In this document: piece after piece, positions 1 through 11,036 of the stretch | Layout: each line of letters begins with the position of its first letter | Position numbering within the stretch: the first letter of the stretch is position 1 | Origin: an uncultured Burkholderiales bacterium | GTDB taxonomy: Bacteria > Pseudomonadota > Gammaproteobacteria > Burkholderiales > Burkholderiaceae_C | Reading direction: 5' to 3' | DNA: 64,000 nt | NCBI GenBank assembly: GCA_937927685.1 | Contig: CALBSC010000078.1 | Location: forward strand, 194,642 to 258,641 | Program-made: the position numbers and the translations under genes | The notes under the pieces: generated by a model | Database searches by the model: none | The model's input: the letters and a program-made list of their open reading frames with translations, nothing else | Told to the model about the DNA's origin: nothing

Positions 1-144
1 GTGGAAGTCGAGCGCATCGTCGCCACTGGCGAACTGGCCCCGGACGACATCCACCTGCCGGGCGTCTACGTGCACCGCATCGTGCACAACCCGACGCCTG
101 AGAAGCGTATTGAAAAACGCACCACCCGCGACCGCAAAGTCTGA
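1..144 (+). CDS. scoA: 3-oxoacid CoA-transferase subunit A, C-terminal end (partial)
   Basis: The window opens inside this gene; only the last 47 codons are visible, ending with TGA at 142-144. The residues include GVYVHRIVHN and the basic tail KRIEKRTTRDRKV, which resemble the C-terminus of ScoA/PcaI-type CoA-transferase alpha subunits. The beta subunit follows 51 bases downstream, as is usual for these two-gene operons. The enzyme would transfer CoA between succinyl-CoA and a 3-oxoacid such as acetoacetate or 3-oxoadipate. The substrate cannot be told from this fragment. Confidence 0.8.
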   Translation: MEVERIVATGELAPDDIHLPGVYVHRIVHNPTPEKRIEKRTTRDRKV

Positions 145-195
145 CTGTCATCTGAGGCCGCGACAACCGCAGCCTCGTCAACAAGGAATTTCATC

Positions 196-834
196 ATGCC
201 CTGGACCCAAGATCAGATGGCTGCCCGCGCAGCCCAGGAATTGCAGGACGGTTTTTATGTGAACCTCGGCATCGGCATCCCCACGTTGGTGGCCAACCAT
301 GTGCCTGACCACATCGAGGTCTGGCTGCAAAGCGAGAACGGCATGCTGGGTATCGGCCCCTTCCCATACGAGGACGAGATTGATGCCGATCTCATCAACG
401 CCGGCAAGCAGACCGTCACCACCATCAAGGGCTCGTCGATTTTCGGCAGCCACGACAGCTTCGCCATGATCCGTGGCGGCAAGATCAACCTGTCCATCCT
501 GGGCGCCATGCAGGTCAGCGCCCAGGGCGACCTGGCCAACTGGATGATTCCGGGCAAGATGGTCAAGGGCATGGGCGGCGCCATGGACCTGGTGGCCGGT
601 GTCAAGCGCGTGATCGTGCTCATGGAGCATGTGGCGCGCAAGAAGGACGGCACGGAAGACCTCAAGATCCTGCCCGAGTGCAACCTCCCGCTGACCGGCG
701 TGGGCGTGGTCGACCGCATCATCACCGACCTGGCCGTGATGGATGTGACGCCCCAGGGGCTGAAGATCATCGAACTGGCACCTGGTGTGACGCGTGAGTT
801 TGTGCAGAGCAAGACAGGCGTGACGCTGATTTAA
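196..834 (+). CDS. scoB: 3-oxoacid CoA-transferase subunit B
   Basis: This 212-residue protein has the usual length of the beta subunit of a class I CoA-transferase. The SENGMLGIGP segment (about residues 46-55) holds the conserved catalytic glutamate, E47, which forms the glutamyl-CoA thioester. GIGIPT near residue 25 and the GG-rich segment around residue 125 also fit the family. It pairs with the alpha subunit just upstream to activate acetoacetate or a related 3-oxoacid in the cytoplasm. AAGGAA about eight bases before ATG serves as ribosome binding site. A strong terminator follows, so this is the last gene of the operon. PcaJ (3-oxoadipate) is an alternative that sequence alone does not exclude. 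Confidence 0.9.
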   Translation: MPWTQDQMAARAAQELQDGFYVNLGIGIPTLVANHVPDHIEVWLQSENGMLGIGPFPYEDEIDADLINAGKQTVTTIKGSSIFGSHDSFAMIRGGKINLSILGAMQVSAQGDLANWMIPGKMVKGMGGAMDLVAGVKRVIVLMEHVARKKDGTEDLKILPECNLPLTGVGVVDRIITDLAVMDVTPQGLKIIELAPGVTREFVQSKTGVTLI

Positions 835-857
835 GCGCTGCACTGCTCGGCGAACAG

Positions 858-881
858 GGCCCACTTCGGTGGGCCTTTTTT
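858..881 (+). terminator. Intrinsic terminator after scoB
   Basis: A seven-base-pair stem (ggcccac/gtgggcc) closed by a TTCG tetraloop is followed directly by six T residues. It lies 24 bases after the scoB stop codon and should end the CoA-transferase transcript. Confidence 0.9.
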
Positions 882-888
882 CTGGGGT

Positions 889-967
889 CTCGCCATAGAG
901 ACTCGCCCCCATAGAGACTCGTCCCCATCGAGACTCGCCACAAAGACGCGCTATACAGACTCGCCTG
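889..967. repeat. Short degenerate tandem repeat with core GAGACTCG
   Basis: Four to five imperfect copies of a roughly 16-base unit run head to tail: two copies of GAGACTCGyCCCCATm at 898-913 and 914-929, then shorter decayed copies at 930, 945 and 958. The array lies between the scoB terminator and the porin gene. The rest of the 305-base gap (835-1139) shows no other feature I recognise. No open frame of interest is present, and the function is unknown. Confidence 0.7.
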
Positions 968-1139
968 GGCGGCTCTCCATGCAGACCCTGCGCCCAACCC
1001 TTTGATCGCGCGTGATCGCGATGTCAGTGCTTCGCGGCCCGCCAGAGGGGCGGTGGCGGCGCGCAGCGTCGACAGCCATGTCGCCCAACTGTCACAATCT
1101 CATCCTAGACTGCTTCGTCGATCCTGGTTGCCACCGTTG

Positions 1140-2513
1140 ATGCTTTCCCTGTTGAACCGTCGCGCACTGATTGCCCTGCACTGCCTGTGGTTGGCCGTGT
1201 GCACAAGCCTGGGCGCTCGTGCGGCCGACGCCACGCAGGGAGCGGCCAACGAACCCGAGTCCGTCTCAATCCACGGGCAGGCGACCTACAACTGGCAACG
1301 CCACGGCGGCTTCTCGGACCCTCGGGGTGCCGGGGTCAACAGCCTGACCTCTTCGGCCGACAAGATGTACACCTTCACCAGCACGGCCTTCCTGGGCATG
1401 CGGCCCTGGGCGAATGGTGAGTTGTACTTCAACCCGGAGATGGCACTCGGTGTGCCTTTCAGTGGCAACCTGGTTGGGCTGGGGGGCTTCACCAACGGGG
1501 AAATCACGCGTGCCGCCGGGTCGACGCCTACTTTCTACCGGCAGCGCCTGTTTCTGCGCCAAACCTGGAACCGTGGTGGCGGCACCGAGGTGGTGGAGGC
1601 CGGGGCCAACCAGTTGGCCGGCATGGTTGACCGCAACCGTGTGGTGCTGACGGCCGGCAACTTTTCAACACTGGATGTGTTTGACAACAATGCCTATGCC
1701 AAGGACCCGCGAACCCAGTTCATGAACTGGGGCAGCTGGACTTACGCGGCATACGACTATGCGGCCGATTCACGCGGTTATGGTTGGGGGGCTGCGCTGG
1801 AGTGGTACCAGGACGAATGGGCGTTTCGCATCGGCCGCATGACCGGTCCCAAGGACCCTAACGGCTTGCCGACGGACTTCGCGATTCACAAGCACTACGG
1901 CGATCAGGCTGAAATCGAGCGCGAGCACCTGCTGGGCGGACAGCCCGGCAAGGTGCGCCTGCTGTGGTTCCACAACCGCGCGGTGCTGGCGCGCTTTGAC
2001 GATGCCACGCAATGGCATCTCGCCAATCCGGGTGTCTATGCTGATCCGCGTGCGCTCATCAACGTTCGCGCTGGCGAACAAGACAAGTTCGGACTCGGTC
2101 TGAATATCGAGCAAGCCTTTAGCCCCTCGGTGGGGTTTTTCCTGCGCTGGATGAAGGCCGACGGCAAGACCGAGACTCACGCCTTCACCGAGGCCGATGG
2201 TTCACTGGCCACCGGGCTGTTGCTCAATGGCACCCTCTGGAATCGGGCCGACGACAGCATGGGGGTGGCCTTCATGCAAAACACCTTGTCTGCGCAGCGG
2301 CGTCAATTTCTGTCCAATCGCGGCACCTCGTTCTTCATTGGCGATGGCTACCTGGACTACAAGCCCGAGACCATCGTCGAAACCTTTTACAGCCGGTCAG
2401 TGGCGCGTGATACGTGGATCACCCTGGACTATCAGCATGTGGCCAACCCGGCCTACAACGCGGCGCGTGGGCCGGTGAATGTGCTGGCGGTGCGATTTCA
2501 TGCCGAGTTTTGA
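1140..2513 (+). CDS. OprB-type carbohydrate porin
   Basis: Starting at the ATG at 1140, the 457-residue protein begins with a classic signal peptide: basic NRR, a hydrophobic stretch, and an LGARA cleavage site near residue 27. An upstream in-frame TTG at 1002 would bury this signal, so it was not used. The mature chain is rich in aromatic and Gly/Asn residues in alternating patterns and ends in phenylalanine, as outer-membrane beta-barrels do. PWANGELYFNPEMA and the YDYAADSRGYGWGAALEWY region match the carbohydrate-selective porin family common in Burkholderiales. It probably forms an outer-membrane channel for sugars or other small solutes. The substrate is not evident, and no clear ribosome binding site is visible. 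Confidence 0.8.
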   Translation: MLSLLNRRALIALHCLWLAVCTSLGARAADATQGAANEPESVSIHGQATYNWQRHGGFSDPRGAGVNSLTSSADKMYTFTSTAFLGMRPWANGELYFNPEMALGVPFSGNLVGLGGFTNGEITRAAGSTPTFYRQRLFLRQTWNRGGGTEVVEAGANQLAGMVDRNRVVLTAGNFSTLDVFDNNAYAKDPRTQFMNWGSWTYAAYDYAADSRGYGWGAALEWYQDEWAFRIGRMTGPKDPNGLPTDFAIHKHYGDQAEIEREHLLGGQPGKVRLLWFHNRAVLARFDDATQWHLANPGVYADPRALINVRAGEQDKFGLGLNIEQAFSPSVGFFLRWMKADGKTETHAFTEADGSLATGLLLNGTLWNRADDSMGVAFMQNTLSAQRRQFLSNRGTSFFIGDGYLDYKPETIVETFYSRSVARDTWITLDYQHVANPAYNAARGPVNVLAVRFHAEF

Positions 2514-2582
2514 ATTCACACAGCGCTCGCCATCGTCACGCACAGTTCTGGCGTAACAGATCAGGCGTCACTGAACACAGCG

Positions 2583-3779
2583 TCACTTGGCACGCCACAA
2601 CCAGAGCGACGTGACCAGCAGGATCAGCGTCGCCGATCCGTTGGCCCAATGCAAGGCCTCGGCCTGTGCCATGTCCCGGGATGCCAACAGTCGCACCAGC
2701 AGGGGGCCCGCGATTTGACCCGCGGCAAAAGCCCCCGTCATGCGCGCCAGCAAGGGGGTGGGGTTGTCGGGCATGCGCTCACGCGCCAGTTGCAGTCCGG
2801 CCATGGTGGCCACCATGAACGTGCCGCCCACCAACACCGCGGACAGCGCCAGGGCCCACAGGCTGTGAAGCAACAGGGGGATGAGCGTGCCCACAGCCAT
2901 CACCGATTGAGCCATCGCCCAGACCTGTCTGCGCGGCCAGCCAGCCAGCCAGCGTGAAGCCAGTGCCACGGACAAGGCGGCAGCCAGTCCAAAGAGCGGC
3001 CAGGTGAGGCCGAAGATCAATGGGTCATCGATCTGTTCGCGTGCCATGGTGGGCAGAAAGGTCGCCGGCACGATGTACCCGAACCCGAACGCGCCGTAGC
3101 ACAGGATGAGCCCGAACGAGGGGCCCGTGTTGTCCGGGGGGCTGAGGTGGCTGACGTGGGCGGTGTGAATTGATGGATCGGTATGGGCGGCGATGCCGGG
3201 TGTGACCATCGCTGGAGAGGGCAAGGCCCCCCGGACCGTGGCCGCGCCCAGGGCCGCCAGCAGGGCCAGCCCGATCCACAGCACCCAGGCCGGCTGATGT
3301 CCGCCCAGCCAGGTCAGGGTACCCGTGAGGGCAATGCCGGCGCCCACGCCGGTGTACACCCAACCGCCCATCGAAGCAGCATCCCGACGCGCGAGCTCGG
3401 GCAGACACCAGCTGCTGGCGCACACCAGCACCCAGGCGCTGCAGACACCGGACACACCACGCAGCCAAGCGCCAGGCCAGGCCGGCGTCAGGTCGACCCA
3501 GGCCATCCCCAGGGTCGAGGCGGCCACGCCCAGCAGGCCGAGCTGCAACCCGGTTTTGGGTTGATGTGCAAACCTAGCAGCACTCAGTGCGCCGACCAGG
3601 TACCCCAGGTAGTTGGCCGCCGCCCACTCGGCGGCCGTGGAGGCATCGAGCGTGGCGTCGCGCACCATCAGGGGCATGAGCGGTGTGAAGGCAAATCGCC
3701 CCACCCCCATGGCAACGGCCAGCGCCACGAGTCCGATCAGGACGATGGTTCCGGGGGACGGCGCTGCGCGGGGGGTCAT
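2583..3779 (-). CDS. MFS transporter, YbfB/YjiJ family
   Basis: The 398-residue protein is strongly hydrophobic, with about 12 predicted membrane segments. The first helix carries MGVGRFAFTPLMPLM, a hallmark of the YbfB/YjiJ branch of the major facilitator superfamily. A hydrophilic linker at about residues 190-220 separates the two six-helix halves. It is probably an inner-membrane exporter of unknown substrate. It stands alone on the minus strand downstream of tRNA-Gly and its terminator. No clear ribosome binding site precedes the ATG. Confidence 0.85.
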   Translation of the reverse strand: MTPRAAPSPGTIVLIGLVALAVAMGVGRFAFTPLMPLMVRDATLDASTAAEWAAANYLGYLVGALSAARFAHQPKTGLQLGLLGVAASTLGMAWVDLTPAWPGAWLRGVSGVCSAWVLVCASSWCLPELARRDAASMGGWVYTGVGAGIALTGTLTWLGGHQPAWVLWIGLALLAALGAATVRGALPSPAMVTPGIAAHTDPSIHTAHVSHLSPPDNTGPSFGLILCYGAFGFGYIVPATFLPTMAREQIDDPLIFGLTWPLFGLAAALSVALASRWLAGWPRRQVWAMAQSVMAVGTLIPLLLHSLWALALSAVLVGGTFMVATMAGLQLARERMPDNPTPLLARMTGAFAAGQIAGPLLVRLLASRDMAQAEALHWANGSATLILLVTSLWLWRAK

Positions 3780-3794
3780 GCCGGGAGCCGTGAC

Positions 3795-3827
3795 AAAAAA
3801 ACCCGGACCCTTGGGCGGGGCCGGGTT
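3795..3827 (-). terminator. Intrinsic terminator of tRNA-Gly transcript
   Basis: Read on the minus strand, AACCCGG and CCGGGTT (3821-3827 and 3800-3806) form a stem, followed by a run of T residues (A-run at 3795-3801 on the plus strand). It lies about 36 bases after the tRNA-Gly gene and before the MFS gene. Confidence 0.75.
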
Positions 3828-3862
3828 GGGAGAGTCTCGTGTGGCGAGAGGATCATCGAATC

Positions 3863-3936
3863 TGGAGCGGGTGAAGGGAATCGAACCCTCGTCTAAAGCT
3901 TGGGAAGCTGCCGTTCTACCATTGAACTACACCCGC
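3863..3936 (-). tRNA. tRNA-Gly (anticodon CCC)
   Basis: On the minus strand the 74-base cloverleaf has acceptor GCGGGTG/CACCCGC, a D-arm with GTTCAATGGTAGAAC, an anticodon loop TTCCCAA giving anticodon CCC, a T-loop GGTTCGATTCC and an encoded CCA end. It closely resembles the E. coli glyU product from memory. A TAGAAT -10-like hexamer lies 11 bases upstream (3948-3953). Confidence 0.95.
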
Positions 3937-3974
3937 GAAGTGTCGGCATTCTAACCAGATGCGGACCCTCCGAT

Positions 3975-3990
3975 CCTGGCGAGTGCCAGG
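3975..3990. terminator. Hairpin between gabD and tRNA-Gly
   Basis: A perfect six-base-pair stem cctggc/gccagg with loop GAGT lies 13 bases after the gabD stop. It has no T-run on either strand, so it may be a weak or factor-assisted terminator, or a 3'-end stabilising hairpin. Confidence 0.45.
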
Positions 3991-4003
3991 TCTGTCACCC
4001 GCG

Positions 4004-5482
4004 TCACTTCAGCACATCGCCAATGCACAGGTACTTCATTTCGACGTATTCATCCATGCCATGGTGCGAACCCTCGCGGCCCAGGCCCGACTGCTTCACG
4101 CCACCAAAGGGCACATGCTCGGTGGCGATGATGCCCACGTTGATCCCCACCATGCCGTATTCCAGTCCCTCGCTGACACGGAAAATGCGTCCCACGTCGC
4201 GGCTGTAAAAATAACTGGCCAGGCCGAACTCGGTGTTGTTGGCCGCGTCGATGGCTTCCTGCTCGGTGTTGAAACGAAACACCGGTGCAAAGGGGCCAAA
4301 GGTTTCTTCTTTGGCACACAGCATGTCAGCGCTGGCGTCGGCCACCACTGTGGGCTGGAAAAACTGGCCTTGCAGGGCTTGACCGCCGGTGACGATCTTG
4401 CCGCCGCGTTGAAGGGCATCCTCCAGGTGGCGCTTCACCTTGGCCACTGCAGCGGGTTCAATCAGCGGGCCTTGCATCACGCCGTCTTCAAAGCCATTGC
4501 CCACCTTGAGCGCTTGCACTTTGGCCGCGAATTTCTGCACGAACTCGTCGTACACGCCGCTTTGCACATAGAGGCGGTTGGCGCACACGCAGGTCTGCCC
4601 GGCGTTGCGGTACTTGCTGGCGATGGCGCCTTCCACGGCCGAGTCGATGTCGGCATCGTCAAACACGATGAAGGGCGCATTGCCGCCGAGTTCCAGCGCC
4701 AGTTTTTTCACCGTGGGGGCCGACTGCGCCATCAGGATGCGGCCCACTTCCGTGCTCCCAGTGAAACTGATGTGACGCACGATGTCGCTGGCGCAGAACA
4801 CCTTGCCCACGGCGATGCTGTTGTCACTGTCCGCGGTGAGCACGTTGAGCACACCGGCCGGGATGCCGGCGCGCACGGCCAGTTCGGCCGCGGCCAGCGC
4901 CGTGAGCGGCGTGAGTTCGGCCGGTTTGATCACCACCGGGCAACCGGCGGCCAGCGCCGGGGCCACCTTGCGGGTGATCATGGCCAGCGGGAAGTTCCAC
5001 GGCGTGATGGCCGCGCACACGCCAATGGGCTGACGGATGACCATCAAGCGGCGGTTGTTGTCGAACTGGGGCAGGGTCTCGCCATTGACGCGCTTGGCTT
5101 CTTCGGCAAACCACTCGACAAAGCTCGCACCATAGGCCACTTCGCCTTTGGCCTCGGCAAACGGCTTGCCCTGCTCGGCTGTCATGAGGCGACCCAGGTC
5201 TTCCACGTTGGCCATCAGCAGGTCATACCACTTGCGCAGGATGATGCTGCGCTCCTTGCCCGTTTTGTTGCGCCAGGCGGGCCAGGCGGCGTTGGCAGCG
5301 TGGATGGCCTGCTCGGCCTCGGCGGGGCCCAGGTTGGCGACATCGGCCAGCTTCTGGCCGGTCGCAGGGTCGTGCACGTCAAAGCGCGCGGTACCCGGGA
5401 CCCACTGGCCGTTGATCAGGGCGTCGGTCTTGAGCAGGCTGGGGTCGTTGAGAAGCGAGAGGGGGGCGGTTTTCATGTCCAT
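4004..5482 (-). CDS. gabD: NAD(P)+-dependent succinate-semialdehyde dehydrogenase
   Basis: The 492-residue protein is a full-length aldehyde dehydrogenase of the GabD branch. Visible motifs include TPWNFPLAMITRK (cofactor site), FTGSTEVGR, LELGGNAPFIVFDDAD with the general-base glutamate, and GQTCVCANR with the catalytic cysteine. It would oxidise succinate semialdehyde to succinate in 4-aminobutyrate or polyamine breakdown. No GABA transaminase or transporter gene is adjacent. GGAG seven bases before the first ATG supports the start at 5482; a second ATG two codons later is possible. It is divergent from alaS. Confidence 0.9.
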   Translation of the reverse strand: MDMKTAPLSLLNDPSLLKTDALINGQWVPGTARFDVHDPATGQKLADVANLGPAEAEQAIHAANAAWPAWRNKTGKERSIILRKWYDLLMANVEDLGRLMTAEQGKPFAEAKGEVAYGASFVEWFAEEAKRVNGETLPQFDNNRRLMVIRQPIGVCAAITPWNFPLAMITRKVAPALAAGCPVVIKPAELTPLTALAAAELAVRAGIPAGVLNVLTADSDNSIAVGKVFCASDIVRHISFTGSTEVGRILMAQSAPTVKKLALELGGNAPFIVFDDADIDSAVEGAIASKYRNAGQTCVCANRLYVQSGVYDEFVQKFAAKVQALKVGNGFEDGVMQGPLIEPAAVAKVKRHLEDALQRGGKIVTGGQALQGQFFQPTVVADASADMLCAKEETFGPFAPVFRFNTEQEAIDAANNTEFGLASYFYSRDVGRIFRVSEGLEYGMVGINVGIIATEHVPFGGVKQSGLGREGSHHGMDEYVEMKYLCIGDVLK

Positions 5483-5556
5483 GGTCGGTCTCCTGCAAAG
5501 CGCACAGCATACCCCGGGTGTTGGCGCTTGCCAGTCACGCCAGTGAAGCCCCCACT

Positions 5557-5574
5557 TATAATCAAAAGTTTGAT
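5557..5574 (+). promoter_or_regulatory. alaS -10 element overlapped by a dyad
   Basis: TATAAT at 5557-5562 is a consensus -10 hexamer. It is overlapped by the dyad ATCAAA-AG-TTTGAT (5561-5574), which would span the transcription start of alaS, about 94 bases before its ATG. No good -35 hexamer is visible at normal spacing. The E. coli alanyl-tRNA synthetase is reported to repress its own gene by binding a palindrome flanking the start site. The role here is inference. Confidence 0.55.
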
Positions 5575-5662
5575 TGCATCAGGTCAAGCCAAGGGCTCGC
5601 GCCGGGTGTCTTCCCTTCATCACCGACTCTTTTTTAGCCGGCCTTTGCCCGCGTTCGCAGCC

Positions 5663-8287
<2,625 letters not shown>

Positions 8288-8303
8288 CGCACGCGCGTCG
8301 CGG

Positions 8304-9026
8304 TCAGACCCGCTCGAACACCAGGTCCCACACGCCGTGGCCCAGGCGAAGGCCTCGGCGCTCGAATTTGGTCACCGGCCGGTAGGCCGGCCGATCAGCA
8401 TACCCATCGGCACGCGTGGAGCGGTTGCGCAGCATCGACTCTGCGTGCAACACGGCCAGGATCTGCTCGGCGTATGGGGCCCAGTCGGTGGCGCAATGGA
8501 CATAGCCACCGGGCTTCAGGCGTGAGCACAGCAGTTGCACCAGCGGCGGTTGGATCAGCCGGCGCTTGTGGTGGCGTGACTTGTGCCAAGGGTCGGGAAA
8601 GAAAATGTGCACGCCGTCCAGGCTGGCGGGAGGAATCATGTGCTCCAGAACCTCGACCGCATCGTGCTGCAGGATGCGCAGGTTGCGCAACTCACGCTCG
8701 CCGATCAGTTTGAGCAGGGCGCCCACGCCAGGTTCGTGGACCTCGCAACCCAGGAACACCGTGTCAGGCAGCACCTGGGCAATGTGGGCCGTGGCGTCGC
8801 CCATGCCAAAGCCGATTTCCAGCACCACCGGTTGATCGCGCCAGTCGGGCCCCCACACAGCGGGCCAGCGCACGGGCGCTGCGGTGTAGGGATGAATGAA
8901 CTCGCTGCCCAGCGCCTCGATGGCACGGGCCTGTCCGCTGCTGGTGCGGCCGCCCCGTTTGACGAAGGTGCGGATTTTCTGGGGGTGGGCAACGCCGGGG
9001 GGCGGGGAGTGTTCGGGTCGAGTCAT
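8304..9026 (-). CDS. trmB: tRNA (guanine-N7-)-methyltransferase
   Basis: The 240-residue protein starts at ATG 9026, whose ATGA overlaps the stop codon of gluQ; an upstream in-frame start would overlap gluQ much more. Motifs typical of TrmB are VLEIGFGMGD (SAM-binding motif I), FFPDPWHKSRHHKRRL (tRNA-binding/catalytic loop) and the C-terminal TKFERRG. It would make m7G46 in the variable loop of tRNAs. It is the last gene of a minus-strand cluster of a LysR regulator, an FAD oxidoreductase, gluQ and trmB, so two tRNA-acting genes are translationally coupled. Confidence 0.93.
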   Translation of the reverse strand: MTRPEHSPPPGVAHPQKIRTFVKRGGRTSSGQARAIEALGSEFIHPYTAAPVRWPAVWGPDWRDQPVVLEIGFGMGDATAHIAQVLPDTVFLGCEVHEPGVGALLKLIGERELRNLRILQHDAVEVLEHMIPPASLDGVHIFFPDPWHKSRHHKRRLIQPPLVQLLCSRLKPGGYVHCATDWAPYAEQILAVLHAESMLRNRSTRADGYADRPAYRPVTKFERRGLRLGHGVWDLVFERV

Positions 9027-9976
9027 TGTGACCCGGATTGTAGAGAGACCACCCAGCGGTGATGCCATTCGCGCGTCCACTGCAGCAAGGCATCGGCGGG
9101 TGTTGTGTGACCCGGCGCAGACAGGCGTGACAGGCCCAGTGTCCGGGCAGCGGCTGCCAGCGCGGCCAAGGCATCGGAGGGGCGCCCCGTGTCGATGGGG
9201 GCGGCGCCATGTTGTTTGGACAGCTTCTCACCGGCTGCGTTGAGCACCAGCGGGGTATGCAGGTACACCGGGGTGGGCCATTCAAGCGCCTGTTGCAGCA
9301 GGATCTGGCGCGGGGTGTTGTCGGCCAGGTCTTCGCCCCGCACCACATGGGTGATGCCTTGACGGGCATCGTCGGTGACCACCGCCAGTTGATACGCCCA
9401 CACCCCATCGGCCCGACGCAGCACGCAATCGCCCACCGAGGTGCTGACCTGTTGAGCGCTCGCGCCCAGCCGGCGATCACACCAGCTGACCAGGCTGTCA
9501 TCCGGGACGCGGAACCGCCAGGCCGGCTCGCGGGCAGGTGGGTGGGGTATCGCTGGGTCGGCCAGGCGCGCAGCCAGCCGCGCGGGTCGGCACGTGCCCG
9601 GATACACCAGTTCCTGGTGACGTGCCCTCACCACGCCGCGAGTCGCCCAGGCTTGCTCGATGTCCTTGCGTGAGCAGTGGCAGGCATAGGCCGACTGCCG
9701 TTCGATCAGGCGTGCGAGCGCCTGGTCGTACGCGCTCACCTGACGTGACTGCCAGGTGGGGGGCTCATCGGGGTGCAGGCCGCAATCGGCCAATTGCCGC
9801 AGGATGTGCTGATCCGCTCCTGGCTCGCAGCGTGGCAGGTCCACGTCTTCGATGCGCACCAGCCAGACGCCCTGGTGCGCGCGTGCATCGAGCCAACTGG
9901 CCAGTGCCGCCACCAGGGAGCCTGCATGCAGCAAACCTGTGGGCGAGGGCGCAAAGCGACCCCGGTATCCCGCCAC
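9023..9976 (-). CDS. gluQ: Glutamyl-Q tRNA(Asp) synthetase
   Basis: The chosen GTG start at 9976 has GGAG six to seven bases upstream and lies 14 bases after the previous stop; the longer frame upstream is antisense-like and overlaps the oxidoreductase gene. The 317-residue protein is a truncated GluRS: APSPTGLLHAGSL is the HIGH-like motif and GEKLSKQHG the KMSKS motif, and the anticodon-binding domain is missing. CHC followed later by YPGTC supplies the zinc ligands. It would attach glutamate to the queuosine base of tRNA-Asp. Its stop overlaps the start of trmB. Confidence 0.9.
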   Translation of the reverse strand: MAGYRGRFAPSPTGLLHAGSLVAALASWLDARAHQGVWLVRIEDVDLPRCEPGADQHILRQLADCGLHPDEPPTWQSRQVSAYDQALARLIERQSAYACHCSRKDIEQAWATRGVVRARHQELVYPGTCRPARLAARLADPAIPHPPAREPAWRFRVPDDSLVSWCDRRLGASAQQVSTSVGDCVLRRADGVWAYQLAVVTDDARQGITHVVRGEDLADNTPRQILLQQALEWPTPVYLHTPLVLNAAGEKLSKQHGAAPIDTGRPSDALAALAAAARTLGLSRLSAPGHTTPADALLQWTREWHHRWVVSLQSGSQ

Positions 9977-9989
9977 CGCGCGCTCCGGC

Positions 9990-11036
9990 TCAGGCGGCAG
10001 CCAGGGCCAGCGACAGGCCGCTGACAAACGCATCCTCGACCCGGTGGCCCAGGTGCCAGTCGCCGCAGGTGCCCAGCCCCAGCGCTGGTTGGTACAGGTG
10101 CGATGTGCCCAGCGCGCGCAGGGTCTTGGCCTGTCCCCAGCGGTGCAGGATCGCCTGGGTGGGGGCGGTCCGAATGCCGGTGAGTTCGGCAAAGGCCTTG
10201 AGCAACTTGGCCTCCACCCGCGCAGGGTCGTCCTGCAGGTGTTCCAGTGACCACTCGGGGCTGGCCTGCACGGTCCAGCGTTCAATGGGCGAACGGCGCG
10301 GCTTGGAGGACTCGCGTGCCAGCCAGGCAATGCGGTGGTGGGTGCTGCGCGCCACATTCCATTGCGGCCCGAGGTAAGACAGGCTGGGCTGGTTGGCCTG
10401 GGGGAAGGCCAGCATCAGTGTCCAGCAGGGGGCCACTTCCACGCCTTGCATGGCGGCCATCAATTCACTGACCGAAGCCTCGGCGGCGGACTGTCGCAAC
10501 AACTGCAGCGATTGCGCATGCGACAAGGCCAGCAGCACGGCGTCAAAGCCACTGGCGACCACGGCTTCTTCCCCTTGTACCTGCAATTGCCAACGCTTGG
10601 GATTGAGCCGGTCGCGCGTGAGGCGCTCGACCCGTGCATTCAGGTGCAGACACCCGGCTGCTTGCAGCGGGGACGCCCAGTGGGCCACCAGTGAACGCAT
10701 GCCGGGAGTGGGCACGTAATGCGGCTCGCGGGTGGGCAGAGCAGCCTCCACCACATGACCCAACGGGTCGAGCACCCGCACGGCATTGGCACTCCAGGGT
10801 CGGACGCAGGATGAGGTGCCTGGCACCTGCTGCAGGGCCAGGGCAAACCGCGGGTCGCGCACGGTGAAGTACTGCGCGCCGTGGTCAAACGTCCCCCAAG
10901 GCGTTTCGCGCGTGGCCATGCGACCGCCGACATAGGGCGCTTGTTCGAACACACTGACCTGATGCCCGGCTTGAACCAGGGTACGGGCCGCTGTGACGCC
11001 GGCCATGCCGGCCCCGAGGATGGCAAAGTGTTTCAT
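9990..11036 (-). CDS. FAD-dependent amine oxidase-like (renalase-type) oxidoreductase
   Basis: The 348-residue protein starts at ATG 11036 (MKHFAILGAGMAGVTAARTL), which contains the Rossmann GxGxxG for FAD. FEQAPYVGGRMATRETPWG (about residues 33-51) fits the second conserved FAD-contact region of amine oxidase-like flavoproteins, and the C-terminal GLGTCGDWH with VEDAFVSGLSLA fits the FAD-closing motif. The substrate is unknown. The start overlaps the stop of the LysR gene by four bases (ATGA), so expression is probably coupled to the regulator. Confidence 0.85.
   Translation of the reverse strand: MKHFAILGAGMAGVTAARTLVQAGHQVSVFEQAPYVGGRMATRETPWGTFDHGAQYFTVRDPRFALALQQVPGTSSCVRPWSANAVRVLDPLGHVVEAALPTREPHYVPTPGMRSLVAHWASPLQAAGCLHLNARVERLTRDRLNPKRWQLQVQGEEAVVASGFDAVLLALSHAQSLQLLRQSAAEASVSELMAAMQGVEVAPCWTLMLAFPQANQPSLSYLGPQWNVARSTHHRIAWLARESSKPRRSPIERWTVQASPEWSLEHLQDDPARVEAKLLKAFAELTGIRTAPTQAILHRWGQAKTLRALGTSHLYQPALGLGTCGDWHLGHRVEDAFVSGLSLALAAA

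Noticed and set aside
3959..5662. In-frame extension upstream of alaS
   Set aside because: It runs antisense through gabD and the alaS promoter; AlaRS family N-termini begin at the ATG at 5663.
5620..5662. T-rich run in the alaS leader considered as an attenuator
   Set aside because: Only a four-base stem (GGTG/CACC) precedes it, too weak to be an intrinsic terminator.
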